Assembly: GCF_048820915.1 (NCBI RefSeq)
Contig: NZ_JBMERR010000015.1
Span: forward strand, 73,986-137,985
Reading direction: 5' to 3'
Length of the DNA stretch: 64,000 bases
Origin: Cribrihabitans_A pelagius
GTDB lineage: Bacteria > Pseudomonadota > Alphaproteobacteria > Rhodobacterales > Rhodobacteraceae
Each line of letters begins with the position of its first letter. Within the stretch, counting starts at the first letter, position 1. A program made the translations under genes and the position numbers. Shown here piece after piece: positions 55,613-64,000 of this stretch. The notes under the pieces were generated by a model that worked only from the letters and a program-made list of their open reading frames with translations, ran no database searches and was not told where the DNA came from.

Positions 55613-56698
55613 TCAGGCAGCGCGGGCCTGTTCCAGCGTCGGGTAGTCGATGAAGCCCTCATCGCCGCCGCCGTAGTAGGTGTCCGGGTTGCCCTCGTTC
55701 AGGGGGGCATCGGCTTCCAGCCGCGTGACCAGATCCGGGTTGGCGATGAAGGGACGGCCGAAGGCGACCATGTCCGCTTCGCCTGAGGCAACCCGCGCCA
55801 TCGCGTCGCCGCGGTCGTAGCCGTTGTTGGCCATGTAGGGGCCGGTGAAGAGCTTGCGCAGGGTTTCATAATCGCCCGCGCGCGGGCTGCCCGCCTCGCC
55901 CTCGACCATGTGCAGATAGGCGAGCCCATAGCCGTTCAGCCGCTCGATGATGGGCGTGTAATGGCCCACCGGGTCGCTGTCGGAGACGCCGTTGAAGGTT
56001 GAGAACGGCGACAGGCGGACGCCGATGCGGCCCGCATCCCACACGCTGGTGAGCCCGTCCAGCACCTCGAACAGGATGCGGGCGCGGTTTTCGGCGGAGC
56101 CGCCGTAGGCATCGGTGCGGGTGTTGACGCCATCCTTCAGGAACTGCTCCAGCAGGTAGCCGTTGGCGCTGTGCAGCTCGATCCCGTCAAAGCCCGCTTC
56201 CTTGGCGTATTCGGCGGCATGCACGTAGTCGCGCACCAGGCGCTGGATGTCCTCCACCGTCATCGCTTTCGGCGTTGCGGTCGGCTCGAAGCCGTTGCGG
56301 GTGAAGGTCTGCGCCTCGGCGGCTTCGGCCACGGGGGCGACGGCCGGCACGCCTTCGGGCAAGAGCGAGTCATGGGTGATGCGGCCGACGTGCCAGAGCT
56401 GCACGGCGATCTTGCCGCCCTTGGCGTGGACCGCATCGGTTACCTTGCGCCAGGCCGCGGCCTGTTCGGGCGTGTGGATGCCGGGGGTCTGGATGTAACC
56501 CTTGCCCTCGGGGCTGATCTGGGTGCCCTCAGTGATGATCAGGCCGGCCCCGGCCCGCTGGGCGTAGTATTCGACGTGACGGTCCAGCACTTCGCCGGTC
56601 TTGTCATCGGCACGGTTGCGGGTCAGCGGCGCCATCACGACCCGGTTCTTCAGGTCAAGGGCGCCGGCTGAGTAGGCAGAAAACAGATCTTGGCTCAC
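55613..56698 (-). CDS. Old yellow enzyme (alkene reductase)
   Basis: 361 residues of the NADH:flavin oxidoreductase/12-oxophytodienoate family. FMN barrel with VVMAPLTRNRAD at the N-terminus, QLWHVGRITH, FDGIELHSANGYLLEQF (His/Asn substrate pair), and VAFGRPFIANPDLV. Close to NemA-like enzymes reducing N-ethylmaleimide and nitrate esters; physiological substrate unknown. Monocistronic by spacing. Confidence 0.92.
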   Translation of the reverse strand: MSQDLFSAYSAGALDLKNRVVMAPLTRNRADDKTGEVLDRHVEYYAQRAGAGLIITEGTQISPEGKGYIQTPGIHTPEQAAAWRKVTDAVHAKGGKIAVQLWHVGRITHDSLLPEGVPAVAPVAEAAEAQTFTRNGFEPTATPKAMTVEDIQRLVRDYVHAAEYAKEAGFDGIELHSANGYLLEQFLKDGVNTRTDAYGGSAENRARILFEVLDGLTSVWDAGRIGVRLSPFSTFNGVSDSDPVGHYTPIIERLNGYGLAYLHMVEGEAGSPRAGDYETLRKLFTGPYMANNGYDRGDAMARVASGEADMVAFGRPFIANPDLVTRLEADAPLNEGNPDTYYGGGDEGFIDYPTLEQARAA

Positions 56699-56876
56699 GA
56701 CAGGTATCCTCCGGTCTAAGTGTCCAGCAACGGGAACGTTGCCGGGAGGACCTGAGCATTCTGCCTTGCTCTTTCAAGCGGCGGGCCGGCAGGGAAGCTG
56801 CCCGTCTGCGCACAGTGAGTGTTCGCAGGCGCCGTTCCGCCAAGCTTGACGTCCCCTGCCGGGGCGGTGCGCGGGT

Positions 56877-58007
56877 TCACAACCGCTCGATATCCCCCTG
56901 CGCGCGCATGCCGTGGAAGTCCTTCCGCCAGGCGTCGAAGGTGCCGGCCGCGATCGTATCGCGCATGCCTGCCATGATCTCCTGGAAGTAGTGCAGGTTG
57001 TGCCAGGTCAGCAGCATGCCCGAGATCATCTCGTTCGAGCGGAACACGTGGTGCAGGTAGGCGCGGGAATAGCTGGCGCAAGCCGGGCAGCTGCAATGCT
57101 CGTCCAGCGGGCGCGGATCGTCCTGGTGGCGGGCGTTCTTAATGTTCACGACGCCGTAGCGGGTGAAGGCCTGGCCGGTGCGCCCCGACCGCGAGGGCAG
57201 CACGCAGTCCATCATGTCGATGCCGCGCGCGACGGCGCCGACGATGTCGTCGGGCTTGCCCACGCCCATGAGGTAGCGCGGCTTGTCCTCGGGCAGCATG
57301 TCCGGCGCGAAGTCGAGGCAGCCGAACATCGCCTCCTGCCCCTCGCCCACAGCCAGGCCGCCGACGGCGTAGCCGTCAAAGCCGATCTTGGTGAGCGCCT
57401 CGGCGCTTTCCTCGCGGAAATCCTTCTCCAGCCCGCCCTGCTGGATGCCGAAGAGCGCGTGGCCCGGCCGGTCGCCAAACGCCTCGCGCGAGCGCTCGGC
57501 CCAGCGCATCGACAGGCGCATGGAGCTTGCGATGCGGTCGCGGTCGGCAGGCAGCGCCGGGCATTCGTCGAAACACATCACGATGTCGGAGCCCAGGAGC
57601 CGCTGGATCTCCATCGACCGCTCCGGCGTCAGCTCATGCCGGGAGCCGTCGATGTGGCTCTTGAAGGTCACGCCCTTCTCGGTGAGCTTCCTCAGCCCCG
57701 CGAGCGACATCACCTGAAACCCGCCCGAATCCGTCAGGATCGGCCGCTCCCAGTTCATGAACTTGTGCAAGCCCCCCAGCCGGTCAATGCGCTCGGCCGT
57801 GGGGCGCAGCATCAGGTGGTAAGTGTTGCCCAGAAGGATGTCCGCCCCGGTGGCGCGCACGCTTTCGGGCATCATCGCCTTCACGGTGGCGGCGGTGCCC
57901 ACGGGCATGAAGGCAGGGGTGCGGATCTCGCCGCGCGGCGTGTGGATGACGCCGGTGCGCGCCTTGCCGTCCCGGGCCTTCATTTCAAAGTTGAAAAGCT
58001 CTGCCAT
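56877..58007 (-). CDS. tgt: tRNA-guanine transglycosylase
   Basis: 376 residues. Exchanges G34 for preQ1 in tRNAs with GUN anticodons (queuosine synthesis); the three tRNA-Asp (GTC) genes above encode its substrates. Seen: PILTDSGGFQVMSL, CVLPSRSGRTGQAFT and the zinc site CSCPACASYSRAYLHH with WHNLHYF. ATG at 58007 has AGGAA seven bases upstream; the ATG at 58133 is in a nonconserved extension. Confidence 0.96.
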   Translation of the reverse strand: MAELFNFEMKARDGKARTGVIHTPRGEIRTPAFMPVGTAATVKAMMPESVRATGADILLGNTYHLMLRPTAERIDRLGGLHKFMNWERPILTDSGGFQVMSLAGLRKLTEKGVTFKSHIDGSRHELTPERSMEIQRLLGSDIVMCFDECPALPADRDRIASSMRLSMRWAERSREAFGDRPGHALFGIQQGGLEKDFREESAEALTKIGFDGYAVGGLAVGEGQEAMFGCLDFAPDMLPEDKPRYLMGVGKPDDIVGAVARGIDMMDCVLPSRSGRTGQAFTRYGVVNIKNARHQDDPRPLDEHCSCPACASYSRAYLHHVFRSNEMISGMLLTWHNLHYFQEIMAGMRDTIAAGTFDAWRKDFHGMRAQGDIERL

Positions 58008-58075
58008 CTCGTGTTCCTGCGTTTCTTCTGTACCCTCGGGGGCGTGATTCCCCCTAATGCCAAGGAGCCATGCGC

Positions 58076-59503
58076 ATGTCCACCGATGACCAGCCAACGC
58101 AACCGGCGCCGCTGCTGGCGCCGCAGTTGACACTGGGCTGGGAGGAATGGATCAGCCTGCCCGATCTAGGCCTGCCCGCGCTGCGCGCCAAGGTCGACAC
58201 CGGCGCGCGCACCTCGGCGCTGCATGCCACCGAGATCGAGACCTTCGGCCCCGCCGGCGCGCCCCGGGTGCGCTTCATGGTGCACCCCATTCCCGGCCAG
58301 TACGACCTGGAGATCCCCTGTTCGGCACTGATCTCGGACCGGCGCGAGGTGACGTCTTCGAACGGCGAGAGCGAGATGCGGTTTGTGATCCGGACCGCGC
58401 TGGAGGTGGCGGGGCAGTCCTGGCCGGTGGAGCTGACCCTGACCGACCGGCGCGGCATGGCGAAGCACATGCTGCTGGGCCGCCAGGCGCTGGCCGAAAA
58501 CGTGACGGTGGCGCCCTCGGAACGGATGTGCCAGCCGGAACTCGACTATTCCGTCTACGCCTCCGCCGACATCCGCCGGGTGGCGCCGAAGCGGGTGCTG
58601 CGCATTGCCGTGCTCAGCCGCGAGAGCAGCTATTCCACCCGCCGCCTGGTCGAGGAGGGCGAGAAGCGCGGCCATACGGTGGAGGTGATCGACACCACCC
58701 GCTGCTACATGGCGATCAACGCGCTGGCGCCGGAGATCCATTATGACGGCAAGCGCCTGCCCCGCTATGACGCGGTGATCCCGCGCATCGGCCCATCGGT
58801 CACGCAATACGGCACCGCGCTGCTGCGCCAGTTCGAGGCGCTGCACACCTATTGCGTCAACGGCAGCGCCGGCATCACGGCGAGCCGTGACAAGCTGCAT
58901 GCCCACCAGATGCTGGCGCGGCAGAAGATCGGCATGCCCGCCACCGCCTTTGCCGCCTCCCCCAAGGACACCCGCAGCCTGATCGACATCGTGGGCGGCG
59001 CGCCCCTGATCGTGAAGCTGCTGGAAAGCACGCAAGGCAAAGGCGTGGTGCTGGCCGAGACCCGCAAGGCGGCGGAATCGGTGATCACCGCCTTCCGCGG
59101 GCTGAAGGCGAACTTCCTGGTGCAGCAATTCGTAAAGGAGGCCGCGGGCGAGGATATCCGCTGCTTCGTGGTCGGCTCCAAGGTGGTGGCGGCGATGAAG
59201 CGCTCGGGCGCGGAGGGCGATTTCCGCTCCAACCTGCATCTGGGCGGCAGCGCCGAGATGGTGCGCATCAACAGGGAGGAGCGCGCCACCGCAGTACGCG
59301 CCGCCAAGGCTTTTGGCCTCGGCGTGGCGGGGGTGGACCTGTTGCGCTCGGAAACCGGGCCCAAGGTGCTGGAAGTGAACTCCTCCCCCGGGCTGGAGGG
59401 GATCGAGAAGACCGCAAAGAAGAACATCGCCGGGCTGATCTACGATGAGATCGAGGACCGTGTCCGCCCCACTCCCCTGCGGCGCAAACCGCCCCGCGGC
59501 TGA
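58076..59503 (+). CDS. Fusion of RimB-like protease and RimK-like ligase
   Basis: 475 residues in two parts. Residues about 15-160 form an aspartic-protease-like domain (DTGARTSALHATEIE, RFMVHPIP, GMAKHMLLGRQAL), as in RimB, which trims glutamates. From about 165 to the end is a RimK-type ATP-grasp ligase (LSRESSYSTRRLVEEGEKRG; ASRDKLHAHQMLARQ; LIVKLLESTQGKGVVL; VLEVNSSPGLEGIE), which adds glutamates to ribosomal protein S6. The start at 58076 is favoured because AAGGAG lies eight bases upstream. In pseudomonads these are separate rimB and rimK genes. Confidence 0.88.
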   Translation: MSTDDQPTQPAPLLAPQLTLGWEEWISLPDLGLPALRAKVDTGARTSALHATEIETFGPAGAPRVRFMVHPIPGQYDLEIPCSALISDRREVTSSNGESEMRFVIRTALEVAGQSWPVELTLTDRRGMAKHMLLGRQALAENVTVAPSERMCQPELDYSVYASADIRRVAPKRVLRIAVLSRESSYSTRRLVEEGEKRGHTVEVIDTTRCYMAINALAPEIHYDGKRLPRYDAVIPRIGPSVTQYGTALLRQFEALHTYCVNGSAGITASRDKLHAHQMLARQKIGMPATAFAASPKDTRSLIDIVGGAPLIVKLLESTQGKGVVLAETRKAAESVITAFRGLKANFLVQQFVKEAAGEDIRCFVVGSKVVAAMKRSGAEGDFRSNLHLGGSAEMVRINREERATAVRAAKAFGLGVAGVDLLRSETGPKVLEVNSSPGLEGIEKTAKKNIAGLIYDEIEDRVRPTPLRRKPPRG

Positions 59504-59608
59504 GGCCGCCGCGCCTGCTCTTGCAGCTCCTGATCCGCGGTTTTGCTTGACCTTCCCTGCGCGCGCGCATGATCCTGCGCGCAGGGATTTGAAACAGAAA
59601 GAATATTC

Positions 59609-60502
59609 ATGACCGAAGACGACCTGCTCGGCCTGCTGTCCGGCAATCTTCTGTTCCTGCTGGGCGCACTTCTGCTGATCATCGTGGTGCTGAAGGGCAT
59701 CCGCATCGTGCCGCAGTCGCAGAAATTCGTGGTGGAGCGCTTCGGGCGGCTGCATTCGGTGCTGGGGCCTGGCATCAACTTCATCGTGCCGTTTCTGGAT
59801 GTGGTGCGCCACAAGATCTCGATCCTGGAGCGCCAGCTCCCGAACGCCACCCAGGACGCGATCACCCGCGACAATGTGCTGGTGCAGATCGACACCTCGG
59901 TGTTCTACCGCATCCTGGAGCCGGAGAAGACCGTCTACCGGATCCGCGATGTGGACGGCGCCATTGCCACCACGGTGGCGGGCATCGTGCGTGCCGAGAT
60001 CGGCAAGATGGACCTCGACGAGGTGCAGTCGAACCGCGCCCAGCTGATTGCCCAGATCCAGACCAGCGTCGAAAGCGCGGTGGATGACTGGGGGATAGAA
60101 GTGACCCGGGCCGAGATCCTCGACGTGAACCTCGACCAGGCGACGCGGGATGCGATGCTGCAGCAGCTGAACGCGGAACGCGCGCGACGCGCCGAGGTGA
60201 CCAAGGCGGAAGGCCAGAAGCGCGCGGTGGAACTGGCCGCCGACGCCGAGCTTTACGCCGCCGAACAGACCGCCAAGGCCCGCCGCATCCAGGCCGATGC
60301 GGAGGCCTATGCCACCAGCGTCGTTGCCAAGGCGATCCGCGAAAACGGGCTGGAGGCAGCGCAGTATCAGGTCGCCCTGAAACAGGTGGAGGCGCTGAAC
60401 GCGCTGGGCGCCGGCGAGGGCAAGCAGACCATCCTGGTGCCCGCCCACGCGCTGGAAGCCTTTGGGGATGCCTTCAAGCTGCTGAAAGGCGCAAAGGGAT
60501 GA
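59609..60502 (+). CDS. SPFH/Band 7 (stomatin-like) membrane protein
   Basis: 297 residues. One N-terminal membrane segment (about 10-30), then the Band 7 domain (VERFGRLHSVLGPGINFIVP; VQIDTSVFYRILEPEKTVYR; TSVESAVDDWGIEVTRAEIL) and a helical Ala/Glu-rich C-terminus ending with VALKQVEALNALGAGEGKQT. It forms ring-like scaffolds in membranes and often protects or recruits proteases. It overlaps the NfeD gene start by four bases. Confidence 0.93.
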   Translation: MTEDDLLGLLSGNLLFLLGALLLIIVVLKGIRIVPQSQKFVVERFGRLHSVLGPGINFIVPFLDVVRHKISILERQLPNATQDAITRDNVLVQIDTSVFYRILEPEKTVYRIRDVDGAIATTVAGIVRAEIGKMDLDEVQSNRAQLIAQIQTSVESAVDDWGIEVTRAEILDVNLDQATRDAMLQQLNAERARRAEVTKAEGQKRAVELAADAELYAAEQTAKARRIQADAEAYATSVVAKAIRENGLEAAQYQVALKQVEALNALGAGEGKQTILVPAHALEAFGDAFKLLKGAKG

Positions 60503-60777
60503 GCGCGGCGCCCATCTGGGCCCTGTGGTGGGTGTGGTGCGCCGCCGCCCTGCTGCTGGCCATTCTGGAGGTGCTGGTGCCGGGGTTCATCTTCCTCGGT
60601 TTTGCCATCGGCGCCGCCGGGACCGGGCTGCTGCTGGTCTTCACCAGCGGCTGGAGCCTGCCGCTTCTGATTTTGATCTTTGCCGCGCTGTCACTGGCCG
60701 CATGGCTGATCCTGCGGCGGCTGTTTGCGGCGCCCAAAGGCCAAGTGAAGACCTTCGATCGCGACATCAACGACTGA
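60499..60777 (+). CDS. NfeD-family membrane protein
   Basis: 92 residues with three membrane segments and the ILEVLVPGFIFLGFAIGAAG signature of NfeD proteins without the C-terminal OB domain. NfeD and SPFH proteins act as pairs; the ATGA overlap with the SPFH gene supports this. Confidence 0.9.
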   Translation: MSAAPIWALWWVWCAAALLLAILEVLVPGFIFLGFAIGAAGTGLLLVFTSGWSLPLLILIFAALSLAAWLILRRLFAAPKGQVKTFDRDIND

Positions 60778-60828
60778 CCGCCGCACCGCATTCTGCCCCT
60801 CCGCAGCGGCCATCACGCGCGGCGCTGG

Positions 60829-61563
60829 TCAGAATCGGAAACCGATCCCGGCCAGCAGGCTATGGGTGGTGGCGTCGTGGCGGAAGTAAGTGGCGCTGCC
60901 CGGGCTGCCGCGTTCGAAATCCACTCCCAGCCCGCGGTACATCACGTAGATCGAAGCGCGCTTCCAGCGGTGGTAGATCAGCCCGCCCATCACCGACCAG
61001 CTAAGGTCCGACCCGGCGCCGAAGCCGCCGATGTCGCTCTCCAGCGACAGGCTGTAGTCTTCCGACAGGCGGCGCTGCCAGCGCAGCCCGGCCATCGGCT
61101 CGGTCCAGGAGGCCGCCTGCCGCGCCGGGCCGGCCTCCACCCCCACCTCCCAATGGCGCAGCCCTGCATAGGCGTCGAACCGGTCCCAGTCCTTGCCGAA
61201 GCGGTAGGTGACCGCCGCCTCCGCAATGCGCTGGTCATAGGCGACCTGCAACGGCCCGGCGGTGCTGTCCGCATCCTGTTCCGCATCCAGCACCGCATAG
61301 CGCAGCATCACCCCTGCCCCGCCGGCATGGCGGGCCTCGAACTGGAGCATACCGCCCGCATCCAGATTGCGCAGCGGATTGGCGGCCCTGAGCGACAAGT
61401 CTCCCCCTGCCCAGCCCAGCTCGGTCCGCCCCTCCACGGAGGGCGCCACCAGCATCGGCGTGACCTGGAACGCCCAGAAGCTCTGTGCCTGCGCCCGGCT
61501 GGCCGCCGCCGCGGCCAGAACCAGCCCGGCAGCGGCGCAGAGGCAGGCAGATAATGCAGGCAT
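60829..61563 (-). CDS. Predicted outer-membrane beta-barrel protein
   Basis: 244 residues. Signal peptide to about residue 26 (SRAQAQ), then alternating amphipathic strands (GGMLQFEARHAGGAG; VTYRFGKDWDRFDAYAGLRH; GLRWQRRLSEDYSLSLESDI) and a terminal aromatic GIGFRF, which marks BAM-inserted barrels. No known family is named with certainty. GGGGGAA precedes the ATG at 61563. Confidence 0.78.
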   Translation of the reverse strand: MPALSACLCAAAGLVLAAAAASRAQAQSFWAFQVTPMLVAPSVEGRTELGWAGGDLSLRAANPLRNLDAGGMLQFEARHAGGAGVMLRYAVLDAEQDADSTAGPLQVAYDQRIAEAAVTYRFGKDWDRFDAYAGLRHWEVGVEAGPARQAASWTEPMAGLRWQRRLSEDYSLSLESDIGGFGAGSDLSWSVMGGLIYHRWKRASIYVMYRGLGVDFERGSPGSATYFRHDATTHSLLAGIGFRF

Positions 61564-61811
61564 GGCGTTCCCCCGTCCGGCCGCGGCCTTTGGCACGGCG
61601 GCCACAAATGGTTGACACCGCGGGAAGGTCCGGCTCCGCGGCAGGGGGGCGTCTATATCTAGCCCGGGGCCCGGCACTGGGCGAAAACCTCACGCCAAAG
61701 TGATTAACGCCGCAATTTGCTTCGCCGCCGCCGCCTCCCGCCTGCAGCCCCACTGGACGCCGCCCCTCCGATTTCCTATATAAACCGTCGGGAAACCAGA
61801 CTGGGACCGAT

Positions 61812-62174
61812 ATGACCAACGCCTCCGAACCGCTCGAAGGGACGCCGCTGATTGCGCCCTCCACCGTCAGCCACCCGCTCTACGACGCGGTGGCGGATGC
61901 CTGCCGCTCCGTGTACGACCCTGAAATCCCGGTCAATATCTACGAGCTGGGGCTGATCTACACTATCGACATCAACGAAGAAAACGACGTGAAGATCATC
62001 ATGACGCTGACCGCGCCGGGCTGCCCGGTGGCGGGCGAGATGCCGGGCTGGATCGTCGATGCGGTCTCGCCGGTGCCGGGGGTGAAAAGCGTCGACGTCC
62101 AGCTGACCTGGGAGCCGCCCTGGGGCATGGAGATGATGTCGGACGAGGCGCGGCTGGAACTCGGCTTCATGTGA
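61812..62174 (+). CDS. SufT-like Fe-S assembly factor (DUF59/MIP18)
   Basis: 120 residues. DUF59 core: VYDPEIPVNIYELGLIYTID, then IIMTLTAPGCPVAGEMP with the conserved Cys and VDVQLTWEPPWGMEMMSDEAR. SufT/MIP18 proteins mature Fe-S proteins under high demand. It is followed by the A-type carrier at 62304 on the same strand, a sensible pair. No suf operon is nearby. Confidence 0.92.
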   Translation: MTNASEPLEGTPLIAPSTVSHPLYDAVADACRSVYDPEIPVNIYELGLIYTIDINEENDVKIIMTLTAPGCPVAGEMPGWIVDAVSPVPGVKSVDVQLTWEPPWGMEMMSDEARLELGFM

Positions 62175-62303
62175 GGCCCGGCCGCGGTGCGGAACCAGCG
62201 CGGCCGGACAGCCCGGCGCGCCGCATTCCGTGCCGTGCCGCCCTTGAGCTGATGAGGGTACGCGCCTAGATTGACTGTAACGCGCGAATTTTTGGAGACC
62301 CGG

Positions 62304-62663
62304 ATGTTTGGAATTCCCGGCAAGCAGGCTGTGACCATAACGCCCAAGGCGGCGGCACAGATCGCCAAGCTGATGCAGAAGGACGGCCATGCCGGGCTGC
62401 GCATCGGCGTGAAGAAAGGCGGCTGCGCCGGCATGGAATACACCATGGAATATGTCGACGAGCCCGCGCCCAACGACGAGGTGGTGGAGCAGGACGGCGC
62501 CCGCGTGCTGATCGCGCCCATGGCGCAGATGTTCCTCTTCGGCACCGAGATCGACTATGAGGTCTCGCTGCTGGAAAGCGGCTTCAGGTTCAACAACCCC
62601 AATGTGGCCGAGGCCTGCGGCTGCGGCGAATCCATTTCCTTCAAGGAAGTCCCCGGCAGCTGA
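62304..62663 (+). CDS. A-type iron-sulfur carrier (SufA/IscA family)
   Basis: 119 residues. Conserved Cys in KKGGCAGMEYTMEY and the C-terminal CGCGES pair. It carries Fe-S clusters to targets. GGAG stands seven bases before the ATG at 62304. A terminator follows. The ErpA tail at the left edge is another member. Confidence 0.92.
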   Translation: MFGIPGKQAVTITPKAAAQIAKLMQKDGHAGLRIGVKKGGCAGMEYTMEYVDEPAPNDEVVEQDGARVLIAPMAQMFLFGTEIDYEVSLLESGFRFNNPNVAEACGCGESISFKEVPGS

Positions 62664-62693
62664 GCGGACCGCGCCGGGGAAGGACCTGAGATC

Positions 62694-62720
62694 GGGGCGG
62701 GGATCACCCCCGCCCCTTTT
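62694..62720 (+). terminator. Terminator after the A-type carrier
   Basis: GGGGCGGGG with CCCCCGCCCC around a four-base loop, then TTTT, 31 bases past the stop. Confidence 0.85.
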
Positions 62721-62820
62721 CATGCTGCCGTCTCCTCTCCCCCCCCGCAGGCAGTGGCGAATTGCGCGAACCCGCACGCAGTGCTACCACCTCCACCAGA
62801 CACAACAAGCGGAGGCGGAG

Positions 62821-63570
62821 ATGCGGCGGAAACTGGCAGCAGGCAACTGGAAGATGAACGGCACCGGCGCGGAACTCGCCGAGCTCAAGGCGCTGGCAGA
62901 GCAGCACCCGCAGCCTGGCGCAGAGGTGCTGATCTGCCCGCCCGCCACGCTCTTGTCGCGTGCGATGGCGGCCGCCGAAGGCAGCGCGCTCAGCGTCGGC
63001 GGCCAGGACTGCCACCCCAAGCTCTCCGGCGCCCATACCGGCGACATCAGCGCCGCGATGCTGAAAGAGGCCGGCGCCGCCTCAGTGATCCTCGGCCATT
63101 CGGAGCGCCGCGCGGACCATGGCGAAAGCGACGCTTTGGTGCGCGCCAAGGCTGAGGCTGCGATTGCCGCGGGCCTCACCGCCATTGTCTGCCTGGGCGA
63201 GACGCTGGCGCAGCGCGAGGCGGGCGAAACCTTGACCGTGGTCACGCGCCAGCTCGCAGGCTCGGTGCCGGAGGGCGTCATCGGCGCCAGCCTGGTCATC
63301 GCCTACGAACCGGTCTGGGCCATCGGCACCGGCAAGGTCGCCTCGCTGGGGGAAATAGCGGAGGTCCACGACGCCCTGCGCGCCGCCCTGGCGGAGCGCC
63401 TCGGACATGAGACCGCCGATGCCATCCGCCTGCTATACGGCGGCTCGGTGAAGCCGGGCAACGCTGCGGATATCTTCGCCGTCTCCAACGTCGACGGCGC
63501 GCTGGTGGGCGGTGCCAGCCTGAAGGCAGCGGATTTCTCGCCCATCGTCGCGGCGCTGGAAGCGAGCTGA
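62821..63570 (+). CDS. tpiA: Triose-phosphate isomerase
   Basis: 249 residues. Interconverts dihydroxyacetone phosphate and glyceraldehyde-3-phosphate. AGNWKMNG at the start (Asn, Lys), VILGHSERR (His), VIAYEPVWAIGTGK (catalytic Glu) and LYGGSVKPGNA. GGAGG precedes the ATG. Monocistronic with a clear terminator about 160 bases downstream. Confidence 0.96.
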   Translation: MRRKLAAGNWKMNGTGAELAELKALAEQHPQPGAEVLICPPATLLSRAMAAAEGSALSVGGQDCHPKLSGAHTGDISAAMLKEAGAASVILGHSERRADHGESDALVRAKAEAAIAAGLTAIVCLGETLAQREAGETLTVVTRQLAGSVPEGVIGASLVIAYEPVWAIGTGKVASLGEIAEVHDALRAALAERLGHETADAIRLLYGGSVKPGNAADIFAVSNVDGALVGGASLKAADFSPIVAALEAS

Positions 63571-63666
63571 CCGCGCCTGGCGGCGCGTGCCTCCGGCGGG
63601 GGTACTTGCAGTCAGAAAGTGGCGCGGGCCTGGCCTTCTCCTGAAGCCGCTATCTGGCCGGAAATA

Positions 63667-63710
63667 CCCCGGGGTGAATTGGCCGACAGGCCAAGAGGGG
63701 CAGCGCCCCT
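63667..63710 (+). repeat. CCCCGGGGTGAAT-hairpin-GAGGGGCAGCGCC element, copy 2
   Basis: CCCCGGGGTGAA, then TTGGCC-GACA-GGCCAA, then GAGGGGCAGCGCCCC. The flanking words match copy 1 at 20417, while the inner stem has changed on both arms and still pairs. The shared word GTCAGAAAGTGGC also lies near both copies, but in opposite orientation. Confidence 0.7.
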
Positions 63711-63726
63711 GCGCTGCCGGAACAGC

Positions 63727-63760
63727 AAAACGCCCCGGAGTTTCCGGGGCGTTTTCTTTT
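63727..63760 (+). terminator. Terminator of tpiA
   Basis: Perfect 13-bp stem AAAACGCCCCGGA / TCCGGGGCGTTTT with a 3-base loop, followed by CTTTTG. Can also stop transcription from the transposase side. Confidence 0.88.
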
Positions 63761-63793
63761 GTTCAACGGGCCATAGGCATCTAGGCTCAGGAC

Positions 63794-64000
63794 TCATAGC
63801 CAGTATATGACGAGGGCTGCCAACGCGATTGCCGACAGAAAGACCTTGGGGCACCTGTCGTAGCGGGTTGCCGCGCGCCGCCAATCCTTCAGTCTTCCGA
63901 ACATGATCTCAATGCGGTTACGTCGTTTGTAACGGCGCTTGTCGTATCGAACTGTCGTCTTTCGTTGCTTTCGACCTGGGATGCAGGCGCGTATCCCTTT
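63794..64000 (-). mobile_element. IS5-family transposase, C-terminal part
   Basis: The last 68 codons of a DDE transposase, running off the right edge. The reading frame ends ...RNRIEIMFGRLKDWRRAATR and then ALAALVIYWL with TGA at 63794-63796. The RYDKRRYKRRNRIE..F region with the catalytic Glu and the KDWRR block is the IS5-family C-terminus. The bases just beyond the stop (GAGTCCTGAGCC read on the minus strand, next to CTAG) may be the terminal repeat and target site; the other end is outside the window. It is less GC-rich than its neighbours, as expected of recent arrival. Confidence 0.88.

Overview
This is a 64-kb stretch of a GC-rich chromosome from an alphaproteobacterium. It is most likely a Roseobacter-group member of the Rhodobacterales, of the Ruegeria/Phaeobacter/Leisingera kind. 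That placement is an inference from gene content: 5-aminolevulinate synthase with an FNR-type box upstream, a degenerate-cysteine DksA, a Bpt leucyltransferase, several TRAP and DUF families typical of the group, a RimB-RimK fusion and recurrent intergenic elements. Most of the window is housekeeping. There is no CRISPR array, prophage or plasmid backbone. The only clear mobile DNA is the 3' end of an IS5-type transposase at the right edge.

Layout from left to right. 1-158 is the tail of an ErpA-type Fe-S carrier. 0.2-2.9 kb is a three-gene minus-strand unit: a small protein made almost entirely of 21-residue repeats, a protein of unknown function and a DMT exporter. It is preceded by an unusually AT-rich leader and is the least explained part of the window. 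3.2-12.3 kb holds xthA, a flavin monooxygenase, dksA, a MoxR ATPase / DUF2927 lipoprotein / small membrane protein / CoxE-type VWA cluster, a tandem HD-GYP protein and an M48 protease. 12.5-20.4 kb holds a PIN protein, an rRNA methyltransferase, glnE with a small overlapping gene, DUF2852 behind two matching operator-like sites, an RDD protein, bpt and a VOC protein. 20.5-27.4 kb is a tripartite TRAP transporter for 2-oxoacid-like substrates, divergent from a Cache-sensor histidine kinase and a NarL-type regulator.

27.5-31.3 kb has a BesD-like 2-oxoglutarate oxygenase and the ilvIH operon, with a readable leader peptide/attenuator and two perfect AT-rich palindromes between ilvI and ilvH. 31.4-48.3 kb carries a divergent cold-shock-like protein, an XRE regulator, a DUF2189 protein, prfB, PBP1A, an amidase, an aminotransferase, a periplasmic protease plus DsbA pair, ispG, a RodZ-like protein, hemA and an M20 dipeptidase. 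48.4-51 kb has two small genes, three identical tRNA-Asp genes and two tRNA-Val genes. 51-63.6 kb has an Lrp regulator divergent from a leucine-type dehydrogenase, lon, an old-yellow-enzyme reductase, tgt, the RimB-RimK fusion, an SPFH/NfeD pair, a beta-barrel protein, SufT-like and IscA-type Fe-S proteins, and tpiA.

The observations most worth following are the repeat-protein operon, the paired ATGTRAA-N5-TTYACAT sites, the palindrome pair between ilvI and ilvH, and two families of hairpin-bearing intergenic elements whose stems change sequence but keep pairing.
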